This document shows positions 19,298 to 28,581 of a stretch of 64,000 nucleotides of DNA, in pieces. Numbering within the stretch: position 1 is the first letter of the stretch; each line of letters begins with the position of its first letter. Origin of the DNA: Marinilabiliales bacterium (GTDB lineage: Bacteria > Bacteroidota > Bacteroidia > Bacteroidales > F082); NCBI GenBank assembly GCA_002869365.1, contig PKTA01000178.1:1-64000 (forward strand), in the 5' to 3' direction. The translations under genes were made by a program, and so were the position numbers. Below the pieces are notes generated by a model. It had not been told where the DNA came from. It did no database searches and saw only the letters and a program-made list of their open reading frames with translations.

Positions 19298-19582
19298 ATG
19301 GAATTAAATACTCGTTTTATTAAAACTACGCTCATATTAATAACAGTGGGGATTTGGGTAATAGTTTTCCAGAATGCTGGTATTTTTCCGAGTGTTGCGC
19401 CGCAAAAAATAACCTCAGATGATCCCATTGTTGTTACAGGCGAGGTTGATGTAAATAATACTGTCACCGTTAAAGGTCGTGTTAATACAAATATTGAAAG
19501 CATTAATGGATATAGTAAATTTTACAAAGATCCTCGTACTGGTGAGTATTATGTAATTCCTATTACCGACCCATATGAATAA
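19298..19582 (+). CDS. Hypothetical single-TM protein
   Basis: 94 aa with N-terminal TM (TLILITVGIWVIVFQNAGIF) and extracytoplasmic VVTGEVDVNNTVTVKGRVNTNIESI. Confidence 0.6.
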   Translation: MELNTRFIKTTLILITVGIWVIVFQNAGIFPSVAPQKITSDDPIVVTGEVDVNNTVTVKGRVNTNIESINGYSKFYKDPRTGEYYVIPITDPYE

Positions 19583-19657
19583 TTTGATTTTTGACTAATT
19601 ATTGTTAATTCTATTTAGTTACATTTGTCCTTTATAATAATAATTATATATTATAAA

Positions 19658-21433
19658 GTGAAAAGGATTATTGTTACGTTTTTAATATTTTCTTGTTCAG
19701 TTGCTTTCGCTTTTAGTCAAGATTCTGTTAGCCAGATAGATACTTCGTTTTTCAATGAAGATAGTCTGGATAAAGTGTATTATTTCTTTGATTTAGCCAA
19801 AAACTTTAAAAATACCAATCTTGACCTGGCCGTTTTTTATAATAAAAAAGCCTTAAAACTTGCTAATAGAATAAAATCGCCAGAAGCTTGCGCTCTGACT
19901 AATGAATTGATGGGTGAATTATTCCAAAAGGGTAATAACCTGCAACCTTCCATTAATTATTATTTAATTAGTGCCCGTATTTATGAGAATAATAATAATT
20001 TAAAAAAATTAGCTGGTGTTTATTCTAAACTTGGAGAACTATACTTTGGAGATAATTTTAATCTCGAGAAATCGCATACCTATTACGATAAAGCTCTTGG
20101 GCTTGGAATAAAAACTGATAATAAAGACTTAATTGCAGAAATTTATAATAGAATAGGAGGGGTGTTTTTCTATCAGGCTAACTACGATGAATCATTGCAA
20201 TACTACTTAAAGGCTTACGATTTATGGGAAACACTAAATAATCAGGAGGGTATTGCAAGATCATTAAACAATATTGGCGAAATTTATCGTAAAAAGAATA
20301 ACCTGATACTTGCTTATGATTATTATAGAAAAAGTTTGGAAATTAATCAAACAATAGGTGCTGTACGTCAAACTGCTGTAAATTATGAAAATATTGGTAT
20401 GATTAAAAGTGCTGAGGGAAATACCGCCGAAGCTTTCGAATACTATCAAAAGAGTTTAAATATATATTCAGAAAATAGTTTTGTTGACGATAAACTTCAA
20501 ATTCTTATCCTAATGGGTAAGGAATACTTGAAAATAAACCTTAACGAAAAAGCATTAAAATATTTTACCGAAGCATATAATGCATCAAAGAAAAATAACG
20601 ATCTCGACAAACAGGCTGAATCCTCACTAGGGTTGAGTAATGTGCTGGAAAAAGTTGGAGATTATAAAAATTCTCTTCATTATTACAGAATTCATTCGCA
20701 AACTAATGATTCTATTGTAGCTAAGCAAAAGATTGACCAGATGGCGATAATGCAAATCAATTTCTTGAATGACCTTAACACTAAAGAGTTGGAAATAAAA
20801 GAAAATCAAATATCTCTTTATGAAAAGCAACAACGCATTGATTTAATTAACTTCCGCTTTATGGTTTTTGTGGTTCTTGTTATTATTATTGCGGCAGTAT
20901 TGATAGTAGTACGACAAAGATTACAGGCTAAGGAAGACAAACTGATAAGACATAAAAACCTTGAATTACATAAAACTCAACAAGAATTAATGCAAACAGA
21001 GTTGAAAAGTAAAGACAGCGATCTTGTAAATTTTGCATTACACCTGATTCAAAAGAATAATTTGTTGAGCCACTTAAAAGAAGACTTAAAAAAACTCGCC
21101 CAAGAAACTGATGATGAAACATCAAAGCGCTTGCGAGAATTAATAATGCATCTTAAACAAAGTTTGCAGTTGGATAAAGAAAAGAAAGAATTCCAGAATA
21201 AAGTAGACAGAAACTATGCTGAATTTTTTTCCAGGCTTAAAAATAAATATCCCTCACTCACAAAAAATGAAGAACGCTTATGTGCCATGCTTAGACTAAA
21301 CCTAAGTTCAAAAGAAATTGCCTCTCTTAATAATACTTCTGTAAAAGCAGTGGAAATGGGAAGATACCGACTGCGAAAAAAATGCGGAATTGAAAATAAC
21401 CAGGAATTATCTGCATTCTTAAATATGATTTAA
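19658..21433 (+). CDS. TPR-repeat membrane protein with cytoplasmic C-terminal LuxR-like HTH
   Basis: Signal peptide, multiple TPRs (EIYNRIGGVFFYQANYDESLQYYLKAYDLW...), TM FMVFVVLVIIIAAVLIVV, C-terminal LTKNEERLCAMLRLNLSSKEIASLNNTSVKAVEMGRYRLRKK; probable GTG start at 19658. Confidence 0.85.
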   Translation: MKRIIVTFLIFSCSVAFAFSQDSVSQIDTSFFNEDSLDKVYYFFDLAKNFKNTNLDLAVFYNKKALKLANRIKSPEACALTNELMGELFQKGNNLQPSINYYLISARIYENNNNLKKLAGVYSKLGELYFGDNFNLEKSHTYYDKALGLGIKTDNKDLIAEIYNRIGGVFFYQANYDESLQYYLKAYDLWETLNNQEGIARSLNNIGEIYRKKNNLILAYDYYRKSLEINQTIGAVRQTAVNYENIGMIKSAEGNTAEAFEYYQKSLNIYSENSFVDDKLQILILMGKEYLKINLNEKALKYFTEAYNASKKNNDLDKQAESSLGLSNVLEKVGDYKNSLHYYRIHSQTNDSIVAKQKIDQMAIMQINFLNDLNTKELEIKENQISLYEKQQRIDLINFRFMVFVVLVIIIAAVLIVVRQRLQAKEDKLIRHKNLELHKTQQELMQTELKSKDSDLVNFALHLIQKNNLLSHLKEDLKKLAQETDDETSKRLRELIMHLKQSLQLDKEKKEFQNKVDRNYAEFFSRLKNKYPSLTKNEERLCAMLRLNLSSKEIASLNNTSVKAVEMGRYRLRKKCGIENNQELSAFLNMI

Positions 21434-21564
21434 TATACTTGTAGAAGCATATAAAATAACAATTATATTATAATCAATGTATTAGGATTATATATGTAGA
21501 GGTCGATAAGTTTTGAAATTCTGTAAGTATTCATTATGTAGTAGTCTTGTAGAAGTAAATTTAA

Positions 21565-21594
21565 TTGTTAATTAATTCTAAAAATATATGTTTG
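21565..21594 (+). promoter_or_regulatory. Bacteroidota-type promoter upstream of ECF sigma gene
   Basis: TTG (21565-21567), 19-nt spacer, TATGTTTG (21587-21594). Confidence 0.5.
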
Positions 21595-21621
21595 TACCGG
21601 ATTTAACCAAATCGAATAATA

Positions 21622-22209
21622 ATGAGAGGAAAAGTTACTTTACAACCAGAGGAGTTAATTAAGGGATGCATTCAAGGTAATCGCCAGGCACAGAACAATT
21701 TTTACAATAAATATTCATCCTTACTATTTGGAATCACTTTGAGATATGCCAAAAACCGTACTGATGCCGAAGATATATTGCAGGAAAGTTTTATTAAAAT
21801 TTTCAAATATTTAAAAGATTTTCGGGCTGATGGAGCATTGGAAGGATGGATGCGACGAATCATTGTTACTACCGCATTTAATTTTTATAAAAGAAAATCT
21901 CACATAAATAGTAATATTGAACCCGAACATGTTAGAATTCCTATTACCGGTGATAACGAAGTAGTATCAAAAATGTCGCATGATGAATTATTAGATATTA
22001 TTAATGGTTTACCAAACGGTTATCGCATGGTTTTTAATATGAATACTTTCGAAGGATACTCACATAAGGAGATAGGGGAAATGATGAATATTTCAGTTAA
22101 TACTTCTAAATCACAACTTTCAAGAGCAAAATCATCACTTCAGAAAACAATTACTACTTTATTTCAAGTTGAAGAACAAAAGATACACCATTCAATGGTG
22201 GCATGTTAA
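21622..22209 (+). CDS. RNA polymerase sigma-70 factor, ECF subfamily
   Basis: NRTDAEDILQESFIKIFKYLKDFR (region 2) and FEGYSHKEIGEMMNISVNTSKSQLSRAKSSL (region 4). Confidence 0.93.
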   Translation: MRGKVTLQPEELIKGCIQGNRQAQNNFYNKYSSLLFGITLRYAKNRTDAEDILQESFIKIFKYLKDFRADGALEGWMRRIIVTTAFNFYKRKSHINSNIEPEHVRIPITGDNEVVSKMSHDELLDIINGLPNGYRMVFNMNTFEGYSHKEIGEMMNISVNTSKSQLSRAKSSLQKTITTLFQVEEQKIHHSMVAC

Positions 22210-22236
22210 AATAAAAATTAATTAAAGCTTTATACT

Positions 22237-24252
22237 ATGAAAAAAATTTACTTATTGGCAATTATGCTTTTTACGGGATTATTAAGTTATTCCCAAATTT
22301 TAGTGGAAGAGGACTTCAGTTCTGGTCAGATGCCGCCAGCTGGATGGACTATTGACGGATACAATAGCCAATGGACTAATGACGACAGCAATATGGCTGG
22401 AGGTAATGCTCCTGAAGCACATTTTCTATACACTAGTTCTGTTGGAGTTTCACGCTTGGTTTCTCCACAAGTTGACTTAACAGGTCAGACGTCGGTTACA
22501 TTACGTTTCAAACATTATTTCGATAATTACAGCGGTACAGATCCAAAAGTTGGCGTTGCAACCCGTTCTGGTGGTGGCGATTGGAATATTGCTTGGGAGG
22601 TTGGTCCTACAGGAGATATAGGCCCCGAAACACAACTTCTGGAAATTGATAATTCCGACGTTGGAGCAGCAGATTTTCAATTTTGCATTTATATCGATGG
22701 TGACTTTTATAATATGGATAACTGGTATATCGACGATATTAACTTATATATACCTTATAATCTTGATGCAGAACTTTCTTCTATTAATTCATCAGTTTAC
22801 ACAAGCGGACCAACTGAAGTTACTGGTACTGTTTCTAATTTTAGCCAGAGTTTTATAGTGTCGCTTGATATTAATTGGCAGGTTGCTGATGGTCCGGTAA
22901 ACGAAACTAGTATTGTTGGCCTTGCAATTGGAACAGGTGATTCATATGATTTTGTATGTGATCAATTATTCGATTTTCCTATTGGATCTTACGATTTAAA
23001 TGTTTGGATAGCAGGCGTTAATGGTGGCGATGACGATTTTGAAGGAAATAACTCTCTCACTAAAACAATAAATGTAGTAAGTAATACTACTGACAGAACC
23101 CCTTGTCTTGAAGAGTTTACAAGTTCAACTTGTGCACCTTGTGCATCATTTAACTCAAGTTTTGTACCTTGGTGTGAAACTAATGCCGATGATATTGCAC
23201 TTGTTAAATATCAAATGAGTTGGCCTGGAGCAGGCGATCCTTATTATACTGAAGAAGGTGGTGTTAGAAGAGGTTATTACGGAGTTTCCTGGGTGCCATG
23301 GTTAGTTGCTGATGGTAGTCAAATTGAAACAAGCATGGCAGATGTAAATAGTTTCTTTAATGAGTCATTAGCTAATCCTTCTTTTGTAAGTTTGGTTAGT
23401 TCACATAGCGTCACAGGTACTACGATTGACATTAATGCCACTGTTCTCCCTTTTGCTGACTTAACAGGAAGTAAAGTTCATATTATAGTTTTTGAAAATC
23501 TTACTACAGGTAATGTTGCTACAAATGGCGAAACCGAATTCGAAAACGTAATGATGAAAATGGTTCCCAATGCTAATGGAAATTCAGTTGATTTTATTGA
23601 CCGTGAGCCTGTTACATTTACTGAGCAAGTTGATCTTGCCGGTACTAATGTTGAGGAATTTGATGATCTTGGTGTTATTATAATTGTTCAGGATTATACC
23701 AGTGCTTCCGTTTATCAGTCAGGATATAGTTTAGAAAATGCAGTATATTCAACTGAAGCCAGATTAGATGCTGTTAATGTAGATGGTGAAATTATGCCAG
23801 ATTTCGATTCAGATGTATTCGAATATAATATCGAACTTCCTGAGGGTACAACAGAAGTTCCTGCTATTGAAGGAGTTCCTTATGAATCAAATGAAACTGT
23901 TGTAGTAGTACCTGCTACTGAATTACCTGGAACTACAATAATCGACGTATATGCAGAAGATTTATCTACTCATGTTCGTTATACATTTAATTATACTGTT
24001 GCTGTTGGTGTTGATGAGATTGCTAATTCAAAAATCAAACTTTATCCAAATCCAAGTAACGGACAGTTCTATATAGGTGGACTAGAAGGTGATGCAGATG
24101 TAAGTGTTTTCAATGTATCAGGTAAAAAACTTCATGAGTTCGAAAATATCAATGGCAAAATTGATGTATCCGATTTAGTTAATGGTATATATTTTATTCA
24201 AATAACTTCAGAAAAAGGTATTGTAAGCAAGCGTTTTACAATTAATAAATAA
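22237..24252 (+). CDS. Omp28-related secreted protein with T9SS C-terminal sorting domain
   Basis: Signal peptide; LEEFTSSTCAPCASFNSSF; C-terminal KLYPNPSNGQFYIGG...NGIYFIQITSEKGIVSKRFTINK. Confidence 0.88.
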   Translation: MKKIYLLAIMLFTGLLSYSQILVEEDFSSGQMPPAGWTIDGYNSQWTNDDSNMAGGNAPEAHFLYTSSVGVSRLVSPQVDLTGQTSVTLRFKHYFDNYSGTDPKVGVATRSGGGDWNIAWEVGPTGDIGPETQLLEIDNSDVGAADFQFCIYIDGDFYNMDNWYIDDINLYIPYNLDAELSSINSSVYTSGPTEVTGTVSNFSQSFIVSLDINWQVADGPVNETSIVGLAIGTGDSYDFVCDQLFDFPIGSYDLNVWIAGVNGGDDDFEGNNSLTKTINVVSNTTDRTPCLEEFTSSTCAPCASFNSSFVPWCETNADDIALVKYQMSWPGAGDPYYTEEGGVRRGYYGVSWVPWLVADGSQIETSMADVNSFFNESLANPSFVSLVSSHSVTGTTIDINATVLPFADLTGSKVHIIVFENLTTGNVATNGETEFENVMMKMVPNANGNSVDFIDREPVTFTEQVDLAGTNVEEFDDLGVIIIVQDYTSASVYQSGYSLENAVYSTEARLDAVNVDGEIMPDFDSDVFEYNIELPEGTTEVPAIEGVPYESNETVVVVPATELPGTTIIDVYAEDLSTHVRYTFNYTVAVGVDEIANSKIKLYPNPSNGQFYIGGLEGDADVSVFNVSGKKLHEFENINGKIDVSDLVNGIYFIQITSEKGIVSKRFTINK

Positions 24253-24272
24253 ATTTTTTTTGAGTGTAATAA

Positions 24273-24307
24273 AAGCCGTCTTGCCATTGGTAAGGCGGCT
24301 TTTTTTA
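24273..24307 (+). terminator. Rho-independent terminator
   Basis: agccgtcttgcc attg gtaaggcggct followed by TTTTTTT. Confidence 0.75.
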
Positions 24308-24411
24308 TTAAAATTTGTGAATGAAAATTTTAAAATGGCTATTATTGCATTAAGATTAGGTACTTTTGCAAAATCTTAAAATCTAATTATTATTAAAATG
24401 CTATTTCGTTT

Positions 24412-25308
24412 ATGAAGCCTACTTTGTTAATATTAGCTGCCGGAATTGGAAGTCGTTATGGGGGAGTAAAACAGATGGATCAAATTGGTCCTTCGGGTGA
24501 AAGTATTATTGATTACTCTGTTTACGATGCCATTAGGGCCGGTTTTGAAAAAGTTGTGTTTGTTTTGAATCCAAAAATTATCGATGATTTCAAAGATGTT
24601 TATGAGAAAAGATTAGAGGGGAAAATTGAAGCAGAGTACATTTTGCAGGAATTGTCAAATATTCCTGATGGAGTGGATTATAATAAGGATAGAGTTAAAC
24701 CATGGGGAACAGCCCATGCTGTAATGGTGGCTAAGAATTACATTAATGAGCCTTTTGCAGTTATAAATGCCGATGATTTCTACGGGAAAGAAGCTTATAA
24801 GGTAATGTCGGATTATCTAAGTCAACTTAATAACAAATCCACCGACTATTCTATGGTTGGTTACCGACTTAAAAATACATTATCTGAAAATGGAAGTGTT
24901 TCACGGGGAATTTGTAGTTTGGAAAGTGGGGCATTAAGCGATGTGGTGGAAAGAACAAAAATCTATCAGGAAAACTCAAAAATTATTTTTGAAGAAGATG
25001 GTAATAAAAATGAAATTTCAGGTGAATCGATAGTCTCCATGAACTTTTGGGGCTTTTCTCCAAAGTTTTTCGTTCAGATGGAAGAAGATTTTAGGAAATT
25101 TATAATCCATAATGCAAATAACCTCAAGGCTGAGTTTTATATTCCTTTTGTAGTAAATAATTTAATAGTATCAAAAGAAGCAAAAGTAAAAGTGCTTACT
25201 AGTGAATCTTCATGGTTTGGAGTAACTTATAAAGAAGATAAAGAAGAAACAATAAAACGAATAAAAAGTCTTGTTAAAGAAGGAACATATCCTTCAAAAC
25301 TTTGGTAA
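24412..25308 (+). CDS. Nucleotidyltransferase (NDP-sugar pyrophosphorylase-like)
   Basis: LLILAAGIGSRYGGVKQMDQIGPSGESIIDYS; AVINADDFYGKEAY. Confidence 0.85.
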   Translation: MKPTLLILAAGIGSRYGGVKQMDQIGPSGESIIDYSVYDAIRAGFEKVVFVLNPKIIDDFKDVYEKRLEGKIEAEYILQELSNIPDGVDYNKDRVKPWGTAHAVMVAKNYINEPFAVINADDFYGKEAYKVMSDYLSQLNNKSTDYSMVGYRLKNTLSENGSVSRGICSLESGALSDVVERTKIYQENSKIIFEEDGNKNEISGESIVSMNFWGFSPKFFVQMEEDFRKFIIHNANNLKAEFYIPFVVNNLIVSKEAKVKVLTSESSWFGVTYKEDKEETIKRIKSLVKEGTYPSKLW

Positions 25309-25320
25309 TAAAAAAATAAA

Positions 25321-26295
25321 ATGAAAACAATAATTTATACAACAGCATTCACTCTTTTATTGATCGTAAGCGGAACTTTAAATGCGCAAATTCGTTCCAA
25401 AGGAAGTGACAAAGTTCATACAAAAGAAAAAAAAGTTGTTAATAGTAACAGAAAAGCCGACCTGGTTTCTTATAAGAACAACATGTTCATTATTGATAAT
25501 GCCTACAAATCTAATGATACTAATAAAGTTATTTTAGGTGTAAATAATATTAAGTTATTGGCAAATAATGAACTCGATCGGGCAAATAATAATCTTATTG
25601 ATTTATATGCTATCGGTTCAAAATCGAATAACATAAGCAAACAAATACAAAATCTGGAGAAAAGAATTAAAATGATGCAACAGCGTTATCGAATTTTCTC
25701 ACAAGCTAAACTTGATATGGATCCAACTTCCAAAACTTCTATTAATGCTTACAGATCCATGAAGCAATTTGTTGAGTATATGGAGCAAAATTACAATGAA
25801 TTTGATTCAGGAAATCAGGACAATAATCAAAATAAATCTACACCTGCTGATGTAGATATTAAACTTGACAGAACTGTTGATGGAGGTATGATAAGTTCGA
25901 AGTCTTCAAATACCAAGAGTAATAGAAATAATGAAATTAAAAATCCAGAGATAAAAAAATATATTGATAAACAAAGGCTTAACATTTCTGGAATTAGTAA
26001 GAAATCACGTGAATTAGTTAAGAGTTTATCTGAAAAAGATTTAGCCGCGGCAAACAAAATTAAGCAAAAGATAACTGTTGATATGCAGAAAACTATGGAG
26101 TTCGATAAATCAATGTCGCAGCGTATCGACAAAGGCGAGTTTAAAGATTTAGAATTAAATAACTCTCAACTTAAAATGACCATCCAAGACGAAGAAAAGT
26201 TGATTGAAGAATTTAAAAAATTAAATTTTCCAAAGGACAACAGTAGAATCATGTCTGTAATAAACGATTTTAACAGACTTAAAAGGTATTTATAG
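25321..26295 (+). CDS. Hypothetical secreted protein
   Basis: Signal peptide (MKTIIYTTAFTLLLIVSGTLNAQ), coiled-coil/charged composition. Confidence 0.65.
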   Translation: MKTIIYTTAFTLLLIVSGTLNAQIRSKGSDKVHTKEKKVVNSNRKADLVSYKNNMFIIDNAYKSNDTNKVILGVNNIKLLANNELDRANNNLIDLYAIGSKSNNISKQIQNLEKRIKMMQQRYRIFSQAKLDMDPTSKTSINAYRSMKQFVEYMEQNYNEFDSGNQDNNQNKSTPADVDIKLDRTVDGGMISSKSSNTKSNRNNEIKNPEIKKYIDKQRLNISGISKKSRELVKSLSEKDLAAANKIKQKITVDMQKTMEFDKSMSQRIDKGEFKDLELNNSQLKMTIQDEEKLIEEFKKLNFPKDNSRIMSVINDFNRLKRYL

Positions 26296-26341
26296 CAGAT
26301 ATTCAAATTTCTTTAATATCTTTATACTTCAAATTTAATTT

Positions 26342-27472
26342 ATGCAAGAAGATAATTTCGACTTAATAAGGCCTTATAATAATAAGGAAGTGCGTGAAGC
26401 AATACCGCGAATTATTAATGATTCGGGATTTAAACCGATGATGAATTTTCTTTTTGATGAAGATGAACAACGAACTGTTACAGAGGCACTCAAGAGATCC
26501 ACTAATGTTAAAGACTTTCAGAAAAACTTTACTCTTCCCTGTATAAAAACTGTTGTTGAAAAAACCTCAGATGAAACTACATGCTCTGGTTTGGATAAAT
26601 TAAAAAATGATAAATCCTATCTTTTTATTGCTAACCACAGAGACATTGCATTGGATTCCTCTATTCTTGGAATGCACATGATCAATAATAATTTTACTCC
26701 TCCTGCAATGACCTGGGGTAGTAACTTAGAATTATCACAGTTTATAGTAGATTTGGGTAAGTGTAATCAAATGATTACTGTTTTCAGAGATGGTAGCCCA
26801 AAAGAGATTTTAAGAAACTCAAAACGCTTATCCCAGTTTATTAATAATATGATTTCTTCAGGTGAGCGATCAGTATGGATTGCTCAAAGTAAGGGAAGAA
26901 CAAAAGATGGAAGAGACCATGTTGATGCCAGTATTCTGAAAATGCTAATACTTTCAGGAGTAAATAATGCAAAACAGGCGCTTAAAAATTTAAATCTTAT
27001 TCCGGTTACTATATCATATGAACTAGAACCTTGCGGTGCTATGAAAGTCAGGGAAGTATTCCTGTCGAAGCAGGAAGGTGCTTATGTGAAAGAAGAAAAT
27101 GAAGACCTTCAAAGTATTTTAGGTGGTTTTGTGATGAATAAAGGTCGTATACATGTGGATATTGGCAGACCTATAAATCATTTTATTGACGAATTGGATG
27201 ATTCACTAACTAATAATGAGACAGTTAGTGAAGTGGCTTCTATTATCGATAAAGAAACTCATAAGAATTATAAATTGTGGCCAACAAATTATCTGGCATA
27301 TGATTATCTGGAAAAAACCGACAGATTCAAAGAATATTACAATGATAAAACCAGAGAAGATCTTGAAACACGCTGCCAGGCAATTTTTTCTATCATAGAT
27401 GATGATAAGGAAATGCTTAGAAATCTGTTTTATCAAATGTATGCAAACCCGGTTTACAGTAAATTAAAATAA
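26342..27472 (+). CDS. 1-acyl-sn-glycerol-3-phosphate acyltransferase-like protein
   Basis: LFIANHRDIALDSS (NHxxxxD block), VFRDGSP, IAQSKGRTKDGRDHVDASIL. Confidence 0.8.
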   Translation: MQEDNFDLIRPYNNKEVREAIPRIINDSGFKPMMNFLFDEDEQRTVTEALKRSTNVKDFQKNFTLPCIKTVVEKTSDETTCSGLDKLKNDKSYLFIANHRDIALDSSILGMHMINNNFTPPAMTWGSNLELSQFIVDLGKCNQMITVFRDGSPKEILRNSKRLSQFINNMISSGERSVWIAQSKGRTKDGRDHVDASILKMLILSGVNNAKQALKNLNLIPVTISYELEPCGAMKVREVFLSKQEGAYVKEENEDLQSILGGFVMNKGRIHVDIGRPINHFIDELDDSLTNNETVSEVASIIDKETHKNYKLWPTNYLAYDYLEKTDRFKEYYNDKTREDLETRCQAIFSIIDDDKEMLRNLFYQMYANPVYSKLK

Positions 27473-27514
27473 GGTTTTACAATATTGATCGACTAATGTT
27501 TAAAATTTAAGAAC

Positions 27515-28429
27515 ATGATCATTTTAAACCGATTGATTTTATTAGTATTTTTCTCATTTATTTTAAACTCTTCTTTTGGACAAGGATGTAGCGATGCTGG
27601 TGCCTGTAGCGTTGAATCGCTAAATTTTGATAATCCTGAAATTAATTCCCAAAACCATTTAAGTCTTAATATTGAACAAAGTTTTGGTCTGGGAGAAAAA
27701 TTTGTTTTTATTTCTCAAACAACAGCAGGAATTCAATATAGAATTACAAAATTTAATATGCTGGAATTGAGAATTCCATTTATTTATACGGCTGGAAATC
27801 TGGGCAATAGTATGGGTGTTGGTGATTTACTTCTGTCAATTAATCAGCGAATTTTGAGTAAGAATAAACATGTTTTGAGCGCCATAATTGCGGGCAGAAT
27901 AAAAACCAATGATGCCAATAAAAGTTTCAATAACGCTCCATTACCGATGGCTTATCAAACAAGCCTTGGCACTTATGATATTATACTAGGGGCCTACTAT
28001 CGTTATGTTTTATGGGATTTTTACCTGGCTTATCAGCACTCTTTCGGCAGAAATTCAAACTCCTACTTAAATCCTTTTAATGAAAACAATGATAATAAAC
28101 TTTATTATGAATCGAATAAGCTTAAAAGAGGTGATGATTTATATTTTAGAGCAAGACATTTCTTCAATTTGAAAAATGAAAATCAAATAATCGTTAACTC
28201 ACTTTTTATTTACCGTATTCAACAGGATGAAATTGTAAAGAATGGAAGTGATGTTAAACTTGCAGGTTCTGAAGGTCTTACGGTAAATCTGGCAGTCGCT
28301 TATTCTACAAAATTAAAAAACAACAGGAAACTGGAATACACTCTTGCTTTTCCAATAGTGGACAAAGATTATCGCTCCGACGGGCTTACAAGGAATGTAG
28401 TTATTGGTATCAGGTTAATTAATCTATAA
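27515..28429 (+). CDS. Predicted outer-membrane/secreted protein, hypothetical
   Basis: Signal peptide, GQGCSDAGACSVESL, alternating amphipathic strands and C-terminal RNVVIGIRLINL. Confidence 0.6.
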   Translation: MIILNRLILLVFFSFILNSSFGQGCSDAGACSVESLNFDNPEINSQNHLSLNIEQSFGLGEKFVFISQTTAGIQYRITKFNMLELRIPFIYTAGNLGNSMGVGDLLLSINQRILSKNKHVLSAIIAGRIKTNDANKSFNNAPLPMAYQTSLGTYDIILGAYYRYVLWDFYLAYQHSFGRNSNSYLNPFNENNDNKLYYESNKLKRGDDLYFRARHFFNLKNENQIIVNSLFIYRIQQDEIVKNGSDVKLAGSEGLTVNLAVAYSTKLKNNRKLEYTLAFPIVDKDYRSDGLTRNVVIGIRLINL

Positions 28430-28581
28430 AAAAATAACTCATTAAGAAGTATTTATTTGACCTGGGGCTTTTTTGTAAGTTGCAAAATTTTAACTTTGCA
28501 CCCGTGGATTTAAACAAAATTTGATTATTTCAACCTAAATGTATGTTTAAATTCTTTGATAGTGTTTTAATTTTATGCTAA

